A stretch of 64,000 nt of DNA, taken from the NCBI GenBank assembly GCA_002354635.1, contig DELZ01000004.1, positions 321,131 to 385,130 of the forward strand, written 5' to 3'. Positions 1-8,510 of the stretch are shown one piece after another. The notes beneath the pieces are model-generated. The model worked only from the letters and a program-made list of their open reading frames with translations, was not told the DNA's origin and did not search any database. Made by a program: the position numbers and the translations under genes. The first letter of the stretch is position 1, and each line of letters starts with the position of its first letter. Source of the DNA: Sphingomonadales bacterium UBA2683. Its GTDB lineage: Bacteria; Pseudomonadota; Alphaproteobacteria; Sphingomonadales; Sphingomonadaceae.

Positions 1-513
1 CGGAAACTGCCAGAAAGGCTCTGCAAGATCGATTATAGTTCACTCCCCTACCGCCCCTGTGCCGGTATCATGCTCGCCAACCGGGAAGGCCTGGTGTTCG
101 TCGGCCAAAGGCTGGATGCGGCCGAGAGTCTTTATCCCGACGCCTGGCAAATGCCTCAGGGCGGGATCGATCAGGACGAGGACGCGGAGGCAGCGGCTTT
201 GCGCGAACTTTGGGAAGAGACCGGCATCGTTACCGATCATGTAAAAATCATAGGCCGGACCAAAGAAGAATATTTCTACGATCTTCCGGACGAATTGCTC
301 GGCAAGATATGGAAGGGGAAATATCGCGGTCAGCGACAAAGCTGGTTTCTGATGCGTTTTACCGGCGAGGATCATGATATCGACATCCAGACCGATCATC
401 CCGAATTCACCAATTGGAAATGGACCGAACCTACTGGTTTGCCTGATATTATCGTACCGTTCAAACGAGACTTGTACCGCGCAGTTCTGAAAGAGTTCCT
501 GCCGCTGATTTAG
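1..513 (+). CDS. rppH: RNA pyrophosphohydrolase RppH (5' partial)
   Basis: Nudix hydrolase that removes pyrophosphate from the 5' triphosphate end of RNA, the step that triggers RNase E decay in bacteria. Counting from the ATG at 70, the Nudix box is complete: G31, E37, R45-E46, E49-E50 and G52. The C-terminal part has the RppH-like WFLMRF and WKWTEP segments. The reading frame is open to the left edge and encodes an IDYSSLPYRPCAGI segment typical of RppH N-termini before the ATG at 70. No ATG, GTG or TTG lies in frame there, so the true start is probably just outside the window. Family assignment is firm; the N-terminus is unknown. Confidence 0.93.
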   Translation, partial: RKLPERLCKIDYSSLPYRPCAGIMLANREGLVFVGQRLDAAESLYPDAWQMPQGGIDQDEDAEAAALRELWEETGIVTDHVKIIGRTKEEYFYDLPDELLGKIWKGKYRGQRQSWFLMRFTGEDHDIDIQTDHPEFTNWKWTEPTGLPDIIVPFKRDLYRAVLKEFLPLI

Positions 514-535
514 TTACCATCAATAGAGATTTTTT

Positions 536-1486
536 ATGTCCCGAATAGCATTGACGACCGCAATTCTCGGTGCGGCGAGCCTGTCAACGCCGGCAGCCGC
601 CGCCCTGCCGGATCCGGTCAAAGCGATGATCGACACCGCTGTTGCTTCTGGCGACAAACAGGATGTGCTCGCCATTGTTAAAATTGCAAAGGCCACCAAC
701 CCGGATGATGTCGCCGAGATTGATTTGATGCTTGCGGATTTTAACGCCAGGCAGGCCAAGATGGCGGAGGCAGCGCTACGCGAAAAGCAAGAAGCCGGTT
801 TCTTCGAAAACTGGTCGGGGCAAGGCGAACTGGGCGGCTTTCGTTCAACAGGAAATACCAAGAATCTGGGTCTGTCGGGCGGGATCAAACTGGTAAAAGA
901 TGCAGTGAAATGGCGGCTGAACTTTCAGGCTCGCGCCGACTATGAACGCAACAGGGGCAAGACCACGCGCGATCAGCTGAGCGCGACCATCGAGCCGAAC
1001 TACAAATTCAACAACAAGCTCTATGCCTATGGGCTCGCGCAGTTCGAACGCGACCGCCTCCAGGGGTTTTCCGCCCGCTATACCATTTCAGGGGGGTTGG
1101 GATATGAACTGGTCAAAACCGAAGACGTAAGGCTCGCGGTCAAGGCCGGACCGGCGATCCGGATTACGCAGTTCGCGGGAGGTAATTCCGAAAGCAGCCT
1201 GGCTGGCTTGATCGGACTCGATTTTGACTGGAAGATTTCCGACCATCTCAAATTTTCACAGGATGCCGGAGGAACCTGGGCCAGCGATGCGCAAGGATTC
1301 ACCTCGGCGGTCGCCGTCATCGGCAGCGACAATACCACATTCAAAGCGACATCTGCGCTCGATGCCAAATTGATACGCAGCCTTTCGGCGCGCCTTTCCT
1401 ATACGGTCGAACATGAAACAAACCCGCCCGTCGGCCGGTTCAAGACCGACACACTCAGCCGCGCGTCACTGGTGTACGATTTTTAA
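536..1486 (+). CDS. DUF481 family outer membrane protein
   Basis: A 316-residue secreted protein. A signal peptide covers about residues 1-22 (cleavage near AAA-LP), followed by a polar, helical, Ala/Lys/Asp-rich stretch to about residue 90. From there to the end alternating amphipathic strands (GELGGFRSTGNTKNLGLSGG and onwards) finish in aromatic F, the usual outer-membrane beta-barrel end. This matches the DUF481 (YdiY-like) 'salt-induced outer membrane protein' family, whose role is not settled. It starts 22 bp after rppH on the same strand and may be read through from it. The family call is solid; no substrate can be inferred. Confidence 0.85.
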   Translation: MSRIALTTAILGAASLSTPAAAALPDPVKAMIDTAVASGDKQDVLAIVKIAKATNPDDVAEIDLMLADFNARQAKMAEAALREKQEAGFFENWSGQGELGGFRSTGNTKNLGLSGGIKLVKDAVKWRLNFQARADYERNRGKTTRDQLSATIEPNYKFNNKLYAYGLAQFERDRLQGFSARYTISGGLGYELVKTEDVRLAVKAGPAIRITQFAGGNSESSLAGLIGLDFDWKISDHLKFSQDAGGTWASDAQGFTSAVAVIGSDNTTFKATSALDAKLIRSLSARLSYTVEHETNPPVGRFKTDTLSRASLVYDF

Positions 1487-1507
1487 TCCGCTTTGCAGGC
1501 CGGATTA

Positions 1508-2038
1508 TCAGGGCGTTTCGCTCGCCGGCTCTTCATCACCGATTCTCGGCTTGGGCGTCACCGCTTCAGCAGAAAGAACCGGTTTCTGGTCAGCCAATTT
1601 GATCGCCGACGCCAACTGGTCATTTTGAGGACAGCGCGACCGGCACAGGGTTTCAATCCGCGACAGATTGACTTTCGCCTTCTCCAGCGCCCCACGCTGG
1701 ATCAGCGCCTCGCCCTGCCCAGCCAGTGCATCAAGATTATTCGGATCCACAATCAGCGCCTCGCGATACAGACGAATCGCTTTGCCCGGCAGCTGCTGCA
1801 CCCGGGCGATTTGGGCCAGGGCAATGAATGCCGAGCTGTTGCGCGGATCCACGGCCAGCGATGTTTCATATAGGTCAGCGGCAAGTTCAAGTTCGCCACG
1901 TTTTTGCGCCGCTTCACCCAGTTGCAGATATTCCACCGATCGCTGCTTGATCTCGATATCCGCAGACTGGCCGAAACCAGCACTGGAAACAGTGGCAAAA
2001 ACGAGGGACAGGGCAACAACAGCCGGTGAAAAACGCAT
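1508..2038 (-). CDS. Secreted tetratricopeptide repeat protein
   Basis: A 176-residue protein beginning at the ATG at 2038, with GGAG seven bases upstream and an immediate signal peptide (MRFSPAVVALSLVFATVSSA). An upstream in-frame ATG would only add a non-signal leader. At least two to three TPR units follow (AADLYETSLAVDPRNSSAFIALAQ; AIRLYREALIVDPNNLDALAGQGEAL), then a Cys pair in CRSRCP and a Pro/Glu-rich tail. TPR proteins of this sort are periplasmic scaffolds; the partner is unknown. It lies downstream of rsmB on the same strand and converges with the DUF481 gene. Confidence 0.8.
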   Translation of the reverse strand: MRFSPAVVALSLVFATVSSAGFGQSADIEIKQRSVEYLQLGEAAQKRGELELAADLYETSLAVDPRNSSAFIALAQIARVQQLPGKAIRLYREALIVDPNNLDALAGQGEALIQRGALEKAKVNLSRIETLCRSRCPQNDQLASAIKLADQKPVLSAEAVTPKPRIGDEEPASETP

Positions 2039-2107
2039 AATCAGCTCCAATAAACTCTCGCCACCATAGCCAGATTCAGCTGCACGCTGGCTTAACATGA
2101 TTTGCTA

Positions 2108-3286
2108 TCACAATTTTTCGAGACAGGTAAAATAAAAGCCATCCGTTCCGTCATGATACGGGGAAAGAAGAATGCCTTTACGATATTGACGGCCGATCGG
2201 CAAATCAATCGGTATTTCCCGCCAGCCCGGGTGACTTTCAAGAAATTTTTCGGTCTGCTCGCCACCCTCCGCATCAAGCAGCGAACAAACGGCATAAACG
2301 AGACGCCCCCCGGGCTTGACCATCGCGCTGCCAAGGCCAAACAGCCTTTGCTGCAATTCCGTTGTGTGGTCGAGCCGCTTCGGCGTCATCCGCCAGCGCA
2401 GTTCGGGATTGCGCCGCCAGGTGCCGGTACCGCTGCAAGGGGCATCGATGAGAACCAGATCGCAACGGCCTTTCAAGTGCTGAAGCGCATCCATTTCCTC
2501 GCCCGGTGCCAGCAAGACTGTCTCGATATTCCGCGCCTGGGCCCTGCGTTTGCGGGGATCTATACGGCTCAGCCGGCCGCGGTCCGTGTCGGCTGCGACA
2601 ATCTGGCTGTCGGCCGCAAGCATGGCAGCCAGAGCCAGCGTTTTGCCACCGGCGCCGGCGCAAAGATCAAGGACCAGCTCGGGCTTGCCCGCAGCACCTG
2701 CCATAGCGATTGCCTGACTGCCGAGATCCTGGATTTCGACCGCCCCTTCACGATAAAGCGTCTTGTCCTCCAGCTGGGTCCCGGTCGGCAATTCATAGCC
2801 ATGCGGCAACGCCAGGGAGACGGCTTCGGGCCATGCCGATCTGACTTCCAAATCGGTGGAACGCTGCCCGTTGACCCGGATGTGCAGCGGGGCACGATCA
2901 AACAATGCCTGCCGTTCTGGTTCGCCGATCAGACTGGCAAACTGCTCCGCCAGCCAATTCGGAATTTGCGGGCCGGCGGCAACCGGTTCGTTCTCTGCAA
3001 TTGCGGCAGGACCGTAGTTGGAACCGCTAAAAAGCTCGCGCAATTCAGGCTGCTCGGTGATCAGCCCGAGAACAGCTTGCCGGCCGTTTTCCGGTCTTTC
3101 GCCCCAGCGCCGTATTGCAGCATAGACATGTTCGCGAATGGCGCGACGATCTCCCGAGCCGGCATAACGCCTTTCCTTGAAGAATTTCTTCGCGATATTG
3201 TCGGCGGACGCGCCATTGTCCCGCGCAGCGGCAATGATCCAGTCCAGCATCTCGATCGCCGCCTGCAGTCTTGCCGAAGGTGTCAC
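2108..3286 (-). CDS. rsmB: 16S rRNA (cytosine-5-)-methyltransferase, RsmB/NOL1-NOP2-Sun family
   Basis: SAM-dependent m5C methyltransferase, expected to modify C967 (E. coli numbering) of 16S rRNA. It has an N-terminal NusB-like/RNA-binding region, then the Rossmann core: motif I at 209-216 (CAGAGGKT), motif IV DAPCSGTG with Cys284, and motif VI YAVCS with Cys334. The two cysteines are the family's catalytic and release residues. The 392-residue length is slightly short of E. coli RsmB (429). Translation starts at a GTG whose first four bases overlap the stop of the preceding small gene (GTGA at 3283-3286), so the two are probably coupled. Another NOL1/NOP2/Sun paralogue remains possible. Confidence 0.88.
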   Translation of the reverse strand: MTPSARLQAAIEMLDWIIAAARDNGASADNIAKKFFKERRYAGSGDRRAIREHVYAAIRRWGERPENGRQAVLGLITEQPELRELFSGSNYGPAAIAENEPVAAGPQIPNWLAEQFASLIGEPERQALFDRAPLHIRVNGQRSTDLEVRSAWPEAVSLALPHGYELPTGTQLEDKTLYREGAVEIQDLGSQAIAMAGAAGKPELVLDLCAGAGGKTLALAAMLAADSQIVAADTDRGRLSRIDPRKRRAQARNIETVLLAPGEEMDALQHLKGRCDLVLIDAPCSGTGTWRRNPELRWRMTPKRLDHTTELQQRLFGLGSAMVKPGGRLVYAVCSLLDAEGGEQTEKFLESHPGWREIPIDLPIGRQYRKGILLSPYHDGTDGFYFTCLEKL

Positions 3287-3492
3287 TGGCTCATGCGATC
3301 ATCGGCATGGACGCAAAAATGCATGGCACGCGCGACCGCTCCGTGGGCCATAACGGCCTGTGCCTTGCGCTCAACAGCAGCTGATTCACATTCTTCCATG
3401 CTGAGATGGACATCCGTCACCCACAGCGGACGAACTTCCGACTGGCCGGTCGGCCAGACAAACATCAGCAAAATGATCTTGGCTTCGATCAC
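3283..3492 (-). CDS. Small conserved-looking protein between guaB and rsmB
   Basis: A 69-residue protein of unknown function. The GTG start at 3492 has GGAG eight bases upstream. The first residues are hydrophobic (IEAKIILLMFVW), followed by WVTDVHLSMEECESAAVERKAQ and a His/Cys-containing end (AMHFCVHADD). The pattern of one short apolar segment followed by a cysteine-bearing globular stretch suggests a small exported or anchored protein, but this is inference. It starts 18 bp after the guaB stop and overlaps rsmB by four bases, which supports it as a translated member of a guaB-rsmB operon. Confidence 0.62.
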   Translation of the reverse strand: MIEAKIILLMFVWPTGQSEVRPLWVTDVHLSMEECESAAVERKAQAVMAHGAVARAMHFCVHADDRMSQ

Positions 3493-3510
3493 GCGATCGC
3501 TCCACAGGTG

Positions 3511-4989
3511 CTAGCGTGTCGGATAATTCGGAGCTTCCCGGGTGATTGCCACATCGTGGACATGGCTTTCCTGCAATCCGGCATTGGTGATCCGGATGAA
3601 CTCGGCCCGTTCGCGCAAATCTTCCAGCGTCGCGGAACCTGTATAGCCCATAGCCGCTTTCACACCGCCGACGAGCTGGTGAATGACATCACGCGCCGGT
3701 CCCTTGAACGGCACCTGCCCTTCGATCCCTTCCGGCACCAGCTTCATCTGGTCGGTAATATCCTGCTGGAAATAGCGGTCCGCCGATCCGCGCGCCATGG
3801 CGCCAACCGAACCCATGCCCCGATAGCTCTTGTAGGCACGGCCCTGATACAGGAACGTTTCCCCCGGCGCTTCCTCGGTTCCGGCGAGCAGCGAACCGAT
3901 CATCACGGCCGATGCACCGGCAGCAAGCGCTTTCGCAACGTCACCGGATGTCCTGAGGCCGCCATCGGCGATGACAGGAATGCCAGATTTTGCGGCTTCT
4001 TCGGCACAATCGATAATCGCGGTAAGCTGCGGTACACCGACACCGGCAACAACCCGGGTGGTGCAGATCGAGCCCGGTCCGATACCGACCTTGATTCCAT
4101 CTGCGCCGGCTTCAATCAGCGCCCTGGTCGCTGCAGCCGTTGCCACATTGCCAGCGATAACCTGCGCGCTGTTCGATCGTTTTTTAACCTCTTCCACCGC
4201 CCGCGCAACCATGGCACTGTGGCCGTGGGCGGTATCGATCACGATCAGATCACATTCCGCATCGATCAGCGCCTGGGTCCGCTCCAGCCCGCTGTCTCCG
4301 ACAGTCGAGGCCGCTGCGACACGCAGACGGCCGGACGCATCCTTGGTAGCATTGGGATAAGTGACGGCCTTTTCGATATCCTTGACCGTGATCAGGCCAA
4401 CACAATGATAATTGTCATCAACGACTAGCAATTTCTCGATGCGCCGCTGGTGCAGGGTGCGTCGTGCTTCTTCCTGGCTCACCCCGGCCGGCACCGTGGC
4501 AAGATTGTCCTTGGTCATCAGCTCGGATATCACCTGCTTCGGATTTTCCGCGAAGCGCACATCGCGATTGGTCAATATGCCGACCAGTTTGCCCGATTTC
4601 TCGACAACCGGGATGCCGGAAATCCGGTTCTGTTCCATTGTCGCCTGCGCTTCCGCCAGGGTCGCGTCCGGCGCAATCGTGATCGGGTTGACCACCATGC
4701 CGGATTCAAACCGCTTGACCTGACGCACGGCGGCAGTCTGCTGCTCGACGGTGAGATTTCGATGCAAGACGCCTATTCCGCCCATCTGCGCCATGACGAT
4801 CGCCATATCCGATTCCGTAACCGTATCCATTGCGGACGACAGTATCGGGATGTTCAGGCCAATGAGCTTGGAGATACTGGTCTTGGTATTGGCCTGGCTC
4901 GGCACGATCTCGGAGGCGGCTGGCCGCAACAGGACGTCGTCAAACGTCAGTCCCAATCGAATTTCATTGTGCTTGCCCGGCCTGCTCAT
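3511..4989 (-). CDS. guaB: Inosine-5'-monophosphate dehydrogenase
   Basis: Oxidises IMP to XMP with NAD+, the first committed step of GMP synthesis in the cytoplasm. The TIM-barrel core is interrupted by two CBS domains at about residues 95-210 (VNPITIAPDATLAEAQ; MTKDNLATVPAGVSQEEA). The catalytic loop GPGSICTTR carries the cysteine that forms the E-XMP intermediate, and the flap GSVGAMARGSADRYFQ is present. I prefer the ATG at 4989, about ten bases from a GGAAA motif, over a GTG nine bases upstream that abuts the same motif. The length is about 492 residues, normal for the family. First gene of the guaB-small ORF-rsmB run. Confidence 0.96.
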   Translation of the reverse strand: MSRPGKHNEIRLGLTFDDVLLRPAASEIVPSQANTKTSISKLIGLNIPILSSAMDTVTESDMAIVMAQMGGIGVLHRNLTVEQQTAAVRQVKRFESGMVVNPITIAPDATLAEAQATMEQNRISGIPVVEKSGKLVGILTNRDVRFAENPKQVISELMTKDNLATVPAGVSQEEARRTLHQRRIEKLLVVDDNYHCVGLITVKDIEKAVTYPNATKDASGRLRVAAASTVGDSGLERTQALIDAECDLIVIDTAHGHSAMVARAVEEVKKRSNSAQVIAGNVATAAATRALIEAGADGIKVGIGPGSICTTRVVAGVGVPQLTAIIDCAEEAAKSGIPVIADGGLRTSGDVAKALAAGASAVMIGSLLAGTEEAPGETFLYQGRAYKSYRGMGSVGAMARGSADRYFQQDITDQMKLVPEGIEGQVPFKGPARDVIHQLVGGVKAAMGYTGSATLEDLRERAEFIRITNAGLQESHVHDVAITREAPNYPTR

Positions 4990-5039
4990 GATCGCCACTT
5001 TCCGATATCGTGAATGTGATTCTGTGGCGGCCCATGTAA

Positions 5040-6536
5040 TCAGTTATCGGTCTCGCCGCTAGTGGCTTTTCCCGGATATGTGACGGTGGAGGCAAAATAG
5101 CGGCCCAGCGCAACATGGAAATTGGCGTCCGCGGCCGCTCCTGTTAGCAGCAGATCGTCTCTCACCTCATCGCTGACATCATGATAGGGACCATTGATGA
5201 AAGCCTTGAGCCGTTCCTGGTCGGCAAAGGCGCTGGTGATCATATAGGCCGAAATGCCGCGTTCGAGGAACAGATAACCGTCTTGCCGCGCCAAGTATGA
5301 ATCTGAATTGCCGCTGCGGTCTATCTCGCGCCCCTCCTGTGCCGCGATAATTTCGATATCCTGGTCAAGACCCGCCTCGCCCAGTCCGATAACGGCGATC
5401 TTTTGTCCCTTGTCGGAAAGGGCAATGGTATCGACATTGAAGACCGCGATCAGTGTCTCGAGCGCAACTGGCGGATTCTCAATGAACGCCTGCGCGCCCA
5501 GCAGGCCCTTTTCTTCCGCCGTAGTCGCCAAAAAATAGACATCCCGGTCATGATGCTCGTTCGACAGCCGTTCGGCAGCCTCAATGAGCAGGGAAATGCC
5601 GCTGGCATTGTCAACTGCACCATTGCAAACGCGATCCTTATCAGGATCTTGCGGGTCCTCTATCCGGCATATGCCGAAATGGTCCCAATGCCCCATGAAC
5701 AGAAGGGCTCCCTTTCTGGGATCGGTACCGGGGATTTTTCCGATCACATTGTGAGAGACGTAGGAGCGAATGCTTGTGGCAACGTTTGCGTCTGCGAGCA
5801 GATCGAGATCGACGACAGAAATGGCATCTCTTTCAGCCAGCAATACAGTCGCCGCCATACCCGACTGTCTAGCCAGTTTGCTGAACTGGTCCAAACTGAT
5901 CATTCCTTCGAGCACTGCATGGTTATCCGGCCCGGACAGAGCGGTGGACTCTCTTCGAAAAAACCGCTCGAATGCGGACCAGCGCTCCTGACGGTCAATG
6001 ACCGTTATCACCCCGATCGCCCCGTCCTTGATCAGTTGCCGCTTTCGCGCCCGGAAGTCTTTTATATCGTTGCTGTCTTCCAATGGTGCGCGCGGTATCA
6101 GTACCATTTTTCCGGCAACGGATTGCGAAGCAGGCCCGGATGGCGCGAAACCGGCAAAAACAACCGGTATGTTGCTTTTTCGAAAAGACGGAGCGCTGCT
6201 GCGCAGAACAATCTCACTCTGCTCGATACCTACTTGCTTGCCGCCTGGCCAACTGGCAAACGCAACATGGTGGCTTGTCGTTCGTCGCTCCACCAGCGTT
6301 ACCGGTGCATACCACGAACCGTCTGCACCTGCCGGTCGAAGACCGGTCTGCGCCCATTGCGTAGCGATATAATTGACCGTCCTGTTCTCGCCGCGCGTTC
6401 CCGGTTCCCTGCCCTCGAACGCATCGCTCGCCAATATCTCGATATGCCCGAGCAGGTCTGCCTCGCCGATGGGCTGGGAACGGGCCGGGCCACAGAACAC
6501 CAGACCCGAGACAATCAGGAATGCAATGAAACGCAT
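5040..6536 (-). CDS. Secreted M28 family zinc peptidase
   Basis: A 498-residue exported metallopeptidase. It begins at the ATG at 6536, which gives a clean signal peptide (MRFIAFLIVSGLVFCGPARSQ); upstream in-frame ATGs only add charged residues. The M28 zinc-ligand set is recognisable: the His-Asp segment GHWDHFGI, Asp in NGAVDNASG, the Glu pair in TTAEEKGLLGA, Asp in FNVDTI, and a distal His in GPYHDVSDE. An inserted PA-like region separates the signal from the catalytic domain, as in many bacterial M28 aminopeptidases. A second M28 lipoprotein lies at 13012-14688. Substrate is unknown; a periplasmic aminopeptidase role is likely. Confidence 0.87.
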   Translation of the reverse strand: MRFIAFLIVSGLVFCGPARSQPIGEADLLGHIEILASDAFEGREPGTRGENRTVNYIATQWAQTGLRPAGADGSWYAPVTLVERRTTSHHVAFASWPGGKQVGIEQSEIVLRSSAPSFRKSNIPVVFAGFAPSGPASQSVAGKMVLIPRAPLEDSNDIKDFRARKRQLIKDGAIGVITVIDRQERWSAFERFFRRESTALSGPDNHAVLEGMISLDQFSKLARQSGMAATVLLAERDAISVVDLDLLADANVATSIRSYVSHNVIGKIPGTDPRKGALLFMGHWDHFGICRIEDPQDPDKDRVCNGAVDNASGISLLIEAAERLSNEHHDRDVYFLATTAEEKGLLGAQAFIENPPVALETLIAVFNVDTIALSDKGQKIAVIGLGEAGLDQDIEIIAAQEGREIDRSGNSDSYLARQDGYLFLERGISAYMITSAFADQERLKAFINGPYHDVSDEVRDDLLLTGAAADANFHVALGRYFASTVTYPGKATSGETDN

Positions 6537-6638
6537 TGCGGATACAACCCTTCTTCCAAGGCAATAATTTCGCTTTTCCCTTGGCATTATCCTGCAAATA
6601 ATCAATGACTATGAGACGGATCGCAAGGGAGAATGAAA

Positions 6639-7607
6639 ATGGGTGTTTCGCTGTTACTGCTGGTGCTGCTGGTCACTATCATTTATCTTTTTGCGAGCAT
6701 CAAGATCGTCCGACAGGGCTATCATTATACGATCGAATATTTTGGCCGTTTCACCACGACCGCTCAGCCGGGTTTCAATTTCTATCCGGCATTTCTCTAT
6801 CGCGTCGGCCGCAAGGTCAACATGATGGAGCAAGTACTCGATATTCCCGGTCAGGAAATCATCACCAAGGACAATGCGATGATTTCCACCGACGGCGTCG
6901 TCTTCTTTCAGGTGCTGGATGCGTCCAAGGCAGCCTATGAAGTCAATGATTTGTACAATGCCATCCTCAATCTGGTCACCACCAACCTGCGCACGGTCAT
7001 GGGTTCGATGGACCTGGATGAAACCCTTTCCAAGCGTGACGAAATCAATGGCCGATTGCTGGTCGTAATCGATGATGCGACGACGCCCTGGGGCATCAAG
7101 ATCACCCGCGTAGAAATAAAGGATATCCGGCCGCCGCAGGATATTATCAACGCCATGGCCCGGCAGATGAAAGCCGAGCGTGAAAAACGCGCCAATATTC
7201 TCGATGCCGAAGGCGCGCGCGCTTCCGAAATCTTGCGGTCCGAAGGCGAGAAGCAGGGGCAGATATTGCAGGCCGAAGGCCGTAAGGAAGCAGCCTTTCT
7301 CGATGCAGAAGCGCGCGAGCGCGAGGCCCAGGCCGAAGCCAAGGCCACGGAGCTGGTGTCTCAGGCCATCGCCGGCGGCAACGCACAGGCGATCAACTAT
7401 TTTATCGCGCAGGATTATGTGAAGGCGGTCGAAAAATTCGCGACCTCGCCCAATGCCAAGACCATCTTGTTCCCGGTCGAGGCGACCCAGTTGATCGGCA
7501 CGCTTGGCGGCATTGGCGCGCTCGCCAAGGAAGCGCTCGGCGAAGACAGCCAGACATTTTCGCCACCGCCCCGGCGCAAGGGCCCGTTCGATAATCAGGG
7601 CGAGTGA
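6639..7607 (+). CDS. qmcA: SPFH/band 7 membrane protein, QmcA/paraslipin type
   Basis: Prohibitin/stomatin-like inner-membrane protein. One N-terminal membrane span (MGVSLLLLVLLVTIIYLFAS) is followed by the SPFH domain (IVRQGYHYTIEYFGRFTTT; NMMEQVLDIPGQEIITKDN) and a long Glu/Ala/Arg-rich coiled coil at about residues 170-245. The ATG at 6639 is chosen because AAGGGAGA lies seven bases upstream; the ATG at 6633 would leave almost no spacer. The NfeD gene follows 26 bp later, the classic pairing for this family, which acts in membrane-domain organisation and FtsH or protease-linked quality control. Confidence 0.88.
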   Translation: MGVSLLLLVLLVTIIYLFASIKIVRQGYHYTIEYFGRFTTTAQPGFNFYPAFLYRVGRKVNMMEQVLDIPGQEIITKDNAMISTDGVVFFQVLDASKAAYEVNDLYNAILNLVTTNLRTVMGSMDLDETLSKRDEINGRLLVVIDDATTPWGIKITRVEIKDIRPPQDIINAMARQMKAEREKRANILDAEGARASEILRSEGEKQGQILQAEGRKEAAFLDAEAREREAQAEAKATELVSQAIAGGNAQAINYFIAQDYVKAVEKFATSPNAKTILFPVEATQLIGTLGGIGALAKEALGEDSQTFSPPPRRKGPFDNQGE

Positions 7608-7633
7608 CGGCAGCGATCAGAGGAGCATAGGCC

Positions 7634-8113
7634 GTGGACGAATTCTCGATCAACAATCCCGAATATCTCTGGCTGGGCCTGGCCGCGCTGCTCGCGCTTG
7701 CAGAATTGTTCGTTCCCGGAGTATTTCTGATCTGGGTCGCCGCAGCCGCAGCGGTAACCGGTATACTCTCGCTGTTCATCGACCTGACCGTGGCCGGTCA
7801 ACTGACGGTCTTCGGCCTGTCCACCATTTTGGCGGTCCTTGGCGGACGCCGCTGGTATCTGACCCACAATGTGGAAAGCGAAAATCCGCTGCTCAACAAC
7901 CGTTCCGCACAGATGGTCGGCCGAACGGTGACCGTGGTAGAATCAATTTCGGCGACAAGCGGGCGCGTGAAGGTCGGCGATGGCGAATGGCCGGCCAAAG
8001 GGCCTAATATGGAAAAAGGTACGATCGCAAAAGTTGCTGCAGTAGAAGGCGGAGTCCTGCGTCTGGAAGCAATGGACGACAACATACTGTTGGAAACCAA
8101 ATCTATTTCTTGA
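7634..8113 (+). CDS. NfeD family membrane protein
   Basis: A 159-residue partner of the SPFH protein. Two or three closely spaced membrane spans occupy residues 15-80 (WLGLAALLALAELFVPGVFL; LTVFGLSTILAVLGGRRWYL). A C-terminal OB-fold of the short NfeD class follows (MVGRTVTVVESISATSGRVKV, then GDGEWPAKG). It starts at a GTG with AGGAG eight bases upstream. Co-occurrence with a QmcA-type SPFH protein is well established for NfeD. Its last 11 bases overlap the end of the opposing gene at 8103. Confidence 0.88.
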   Translation: MDEFSINNPEYLWLGLAALLALAELFVPGVFLIWVAAAAAVTGILSLFIDLTVAGQLTVFGLSTILAVLGGRRWYLTHNVESENPLLNNRSAQMVGRTVTVVESISATSGRVKVGDGEWPAKGPNMEKGTIAKVAAVEGGVLRLEAMDDNILLETKSIS

Positions 8114-8483
8114 AAAAGCCCTTTGCTATATTGGTGAGGTCATTCAGCGGATTGCCATCGCCGTCACGATCAAAAAAGCCGCTGACCTTGCCAAGTAGGC
8201 CGCCTTCACCAGTCAGCTTTTCCATCAAGCTGCCCTCGCCGTCCAGACCAGCTTTTTCCGCCATCGCTGGCAACAGCCCTTTCAGCTTCTCAGCATCCAC
8301 GCCGGCCTCGGCAGCGGCTTCCCTGATTGCGCTTATCTTGTCGGTACCGCCTTCCCGCAGCTTGGCAAATAGCGCTTCGCCGCCTTTTCTGGCCTCTTCC
8401 GTCGTCATCCCGGCCTTTTGCGCAATATCGTCCAGCGTGAAGTTCTCCGGCAACATATCCATGATTTTGTCTAGAATGCTCAT
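8103..8483 (-). CDS. Small acidic protein with DxDGDGNPL tail
   Basis: A 126-residue cytoplasmic-looking protein with no signal peptide. It is mostly amphipathic helices (LDDIAQKAGMTTEEARKGGEAL; DKISAIREAAAEAGVDAEKL). Near the C-terminus is DRDGDGNPLND, which resembles an EF-hand/dockerin half-loop (Asp at 1, 3 and 5, then Gly), and the protein ends in a short basic helix GFFKK. The neighbouring DUF937 protein ends with almost the same motif. Function unknown; a DUF937-related accessory role is an inference from position and the shared tail. It ends inside the nfeD stop region (11-bp convergent overlap). Confidence 0.72.
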   Translation of the reverse strand: MSILDKIMDMLPENFTLDDIAQKAGMTTEEARKGGEALFAKLREGGTDKISAIREAAAEAGVDAEKLKGLLPAMAEKAGLDGEGSLMEKLTGEGGLLGKVSGFFDRDGDGNPLNDLTNIAKGFFKK

Positions 8484-8510
8484 AGTCTTTGTCTCTCCAT
8501 AATGCTCGGT

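Noticed and set aside
1475..1500. Inverted repeat AATCCG/CGGATT between the DUF481 and TPR genes as a terminator
   Set aside because: Only six base pairs with a ten-base loop and no T run after it on either strand.
2102..3514. A 470-codon open frame on the + strand opposite rsmB
   Set aside because: Antisense shadow of rsmB and the small gene next to it. The translation has no recognisable domain and is Arg/Gln/Cys-rich, while the reverse strand encodes complete rsmB motifs.
5403..6608. A 401-codon open frame on the + strand opposite the M28 peptidase
   Set aside because: Shadow ORF; the reverse strand has the signal peptide and all zinc-site motifs.
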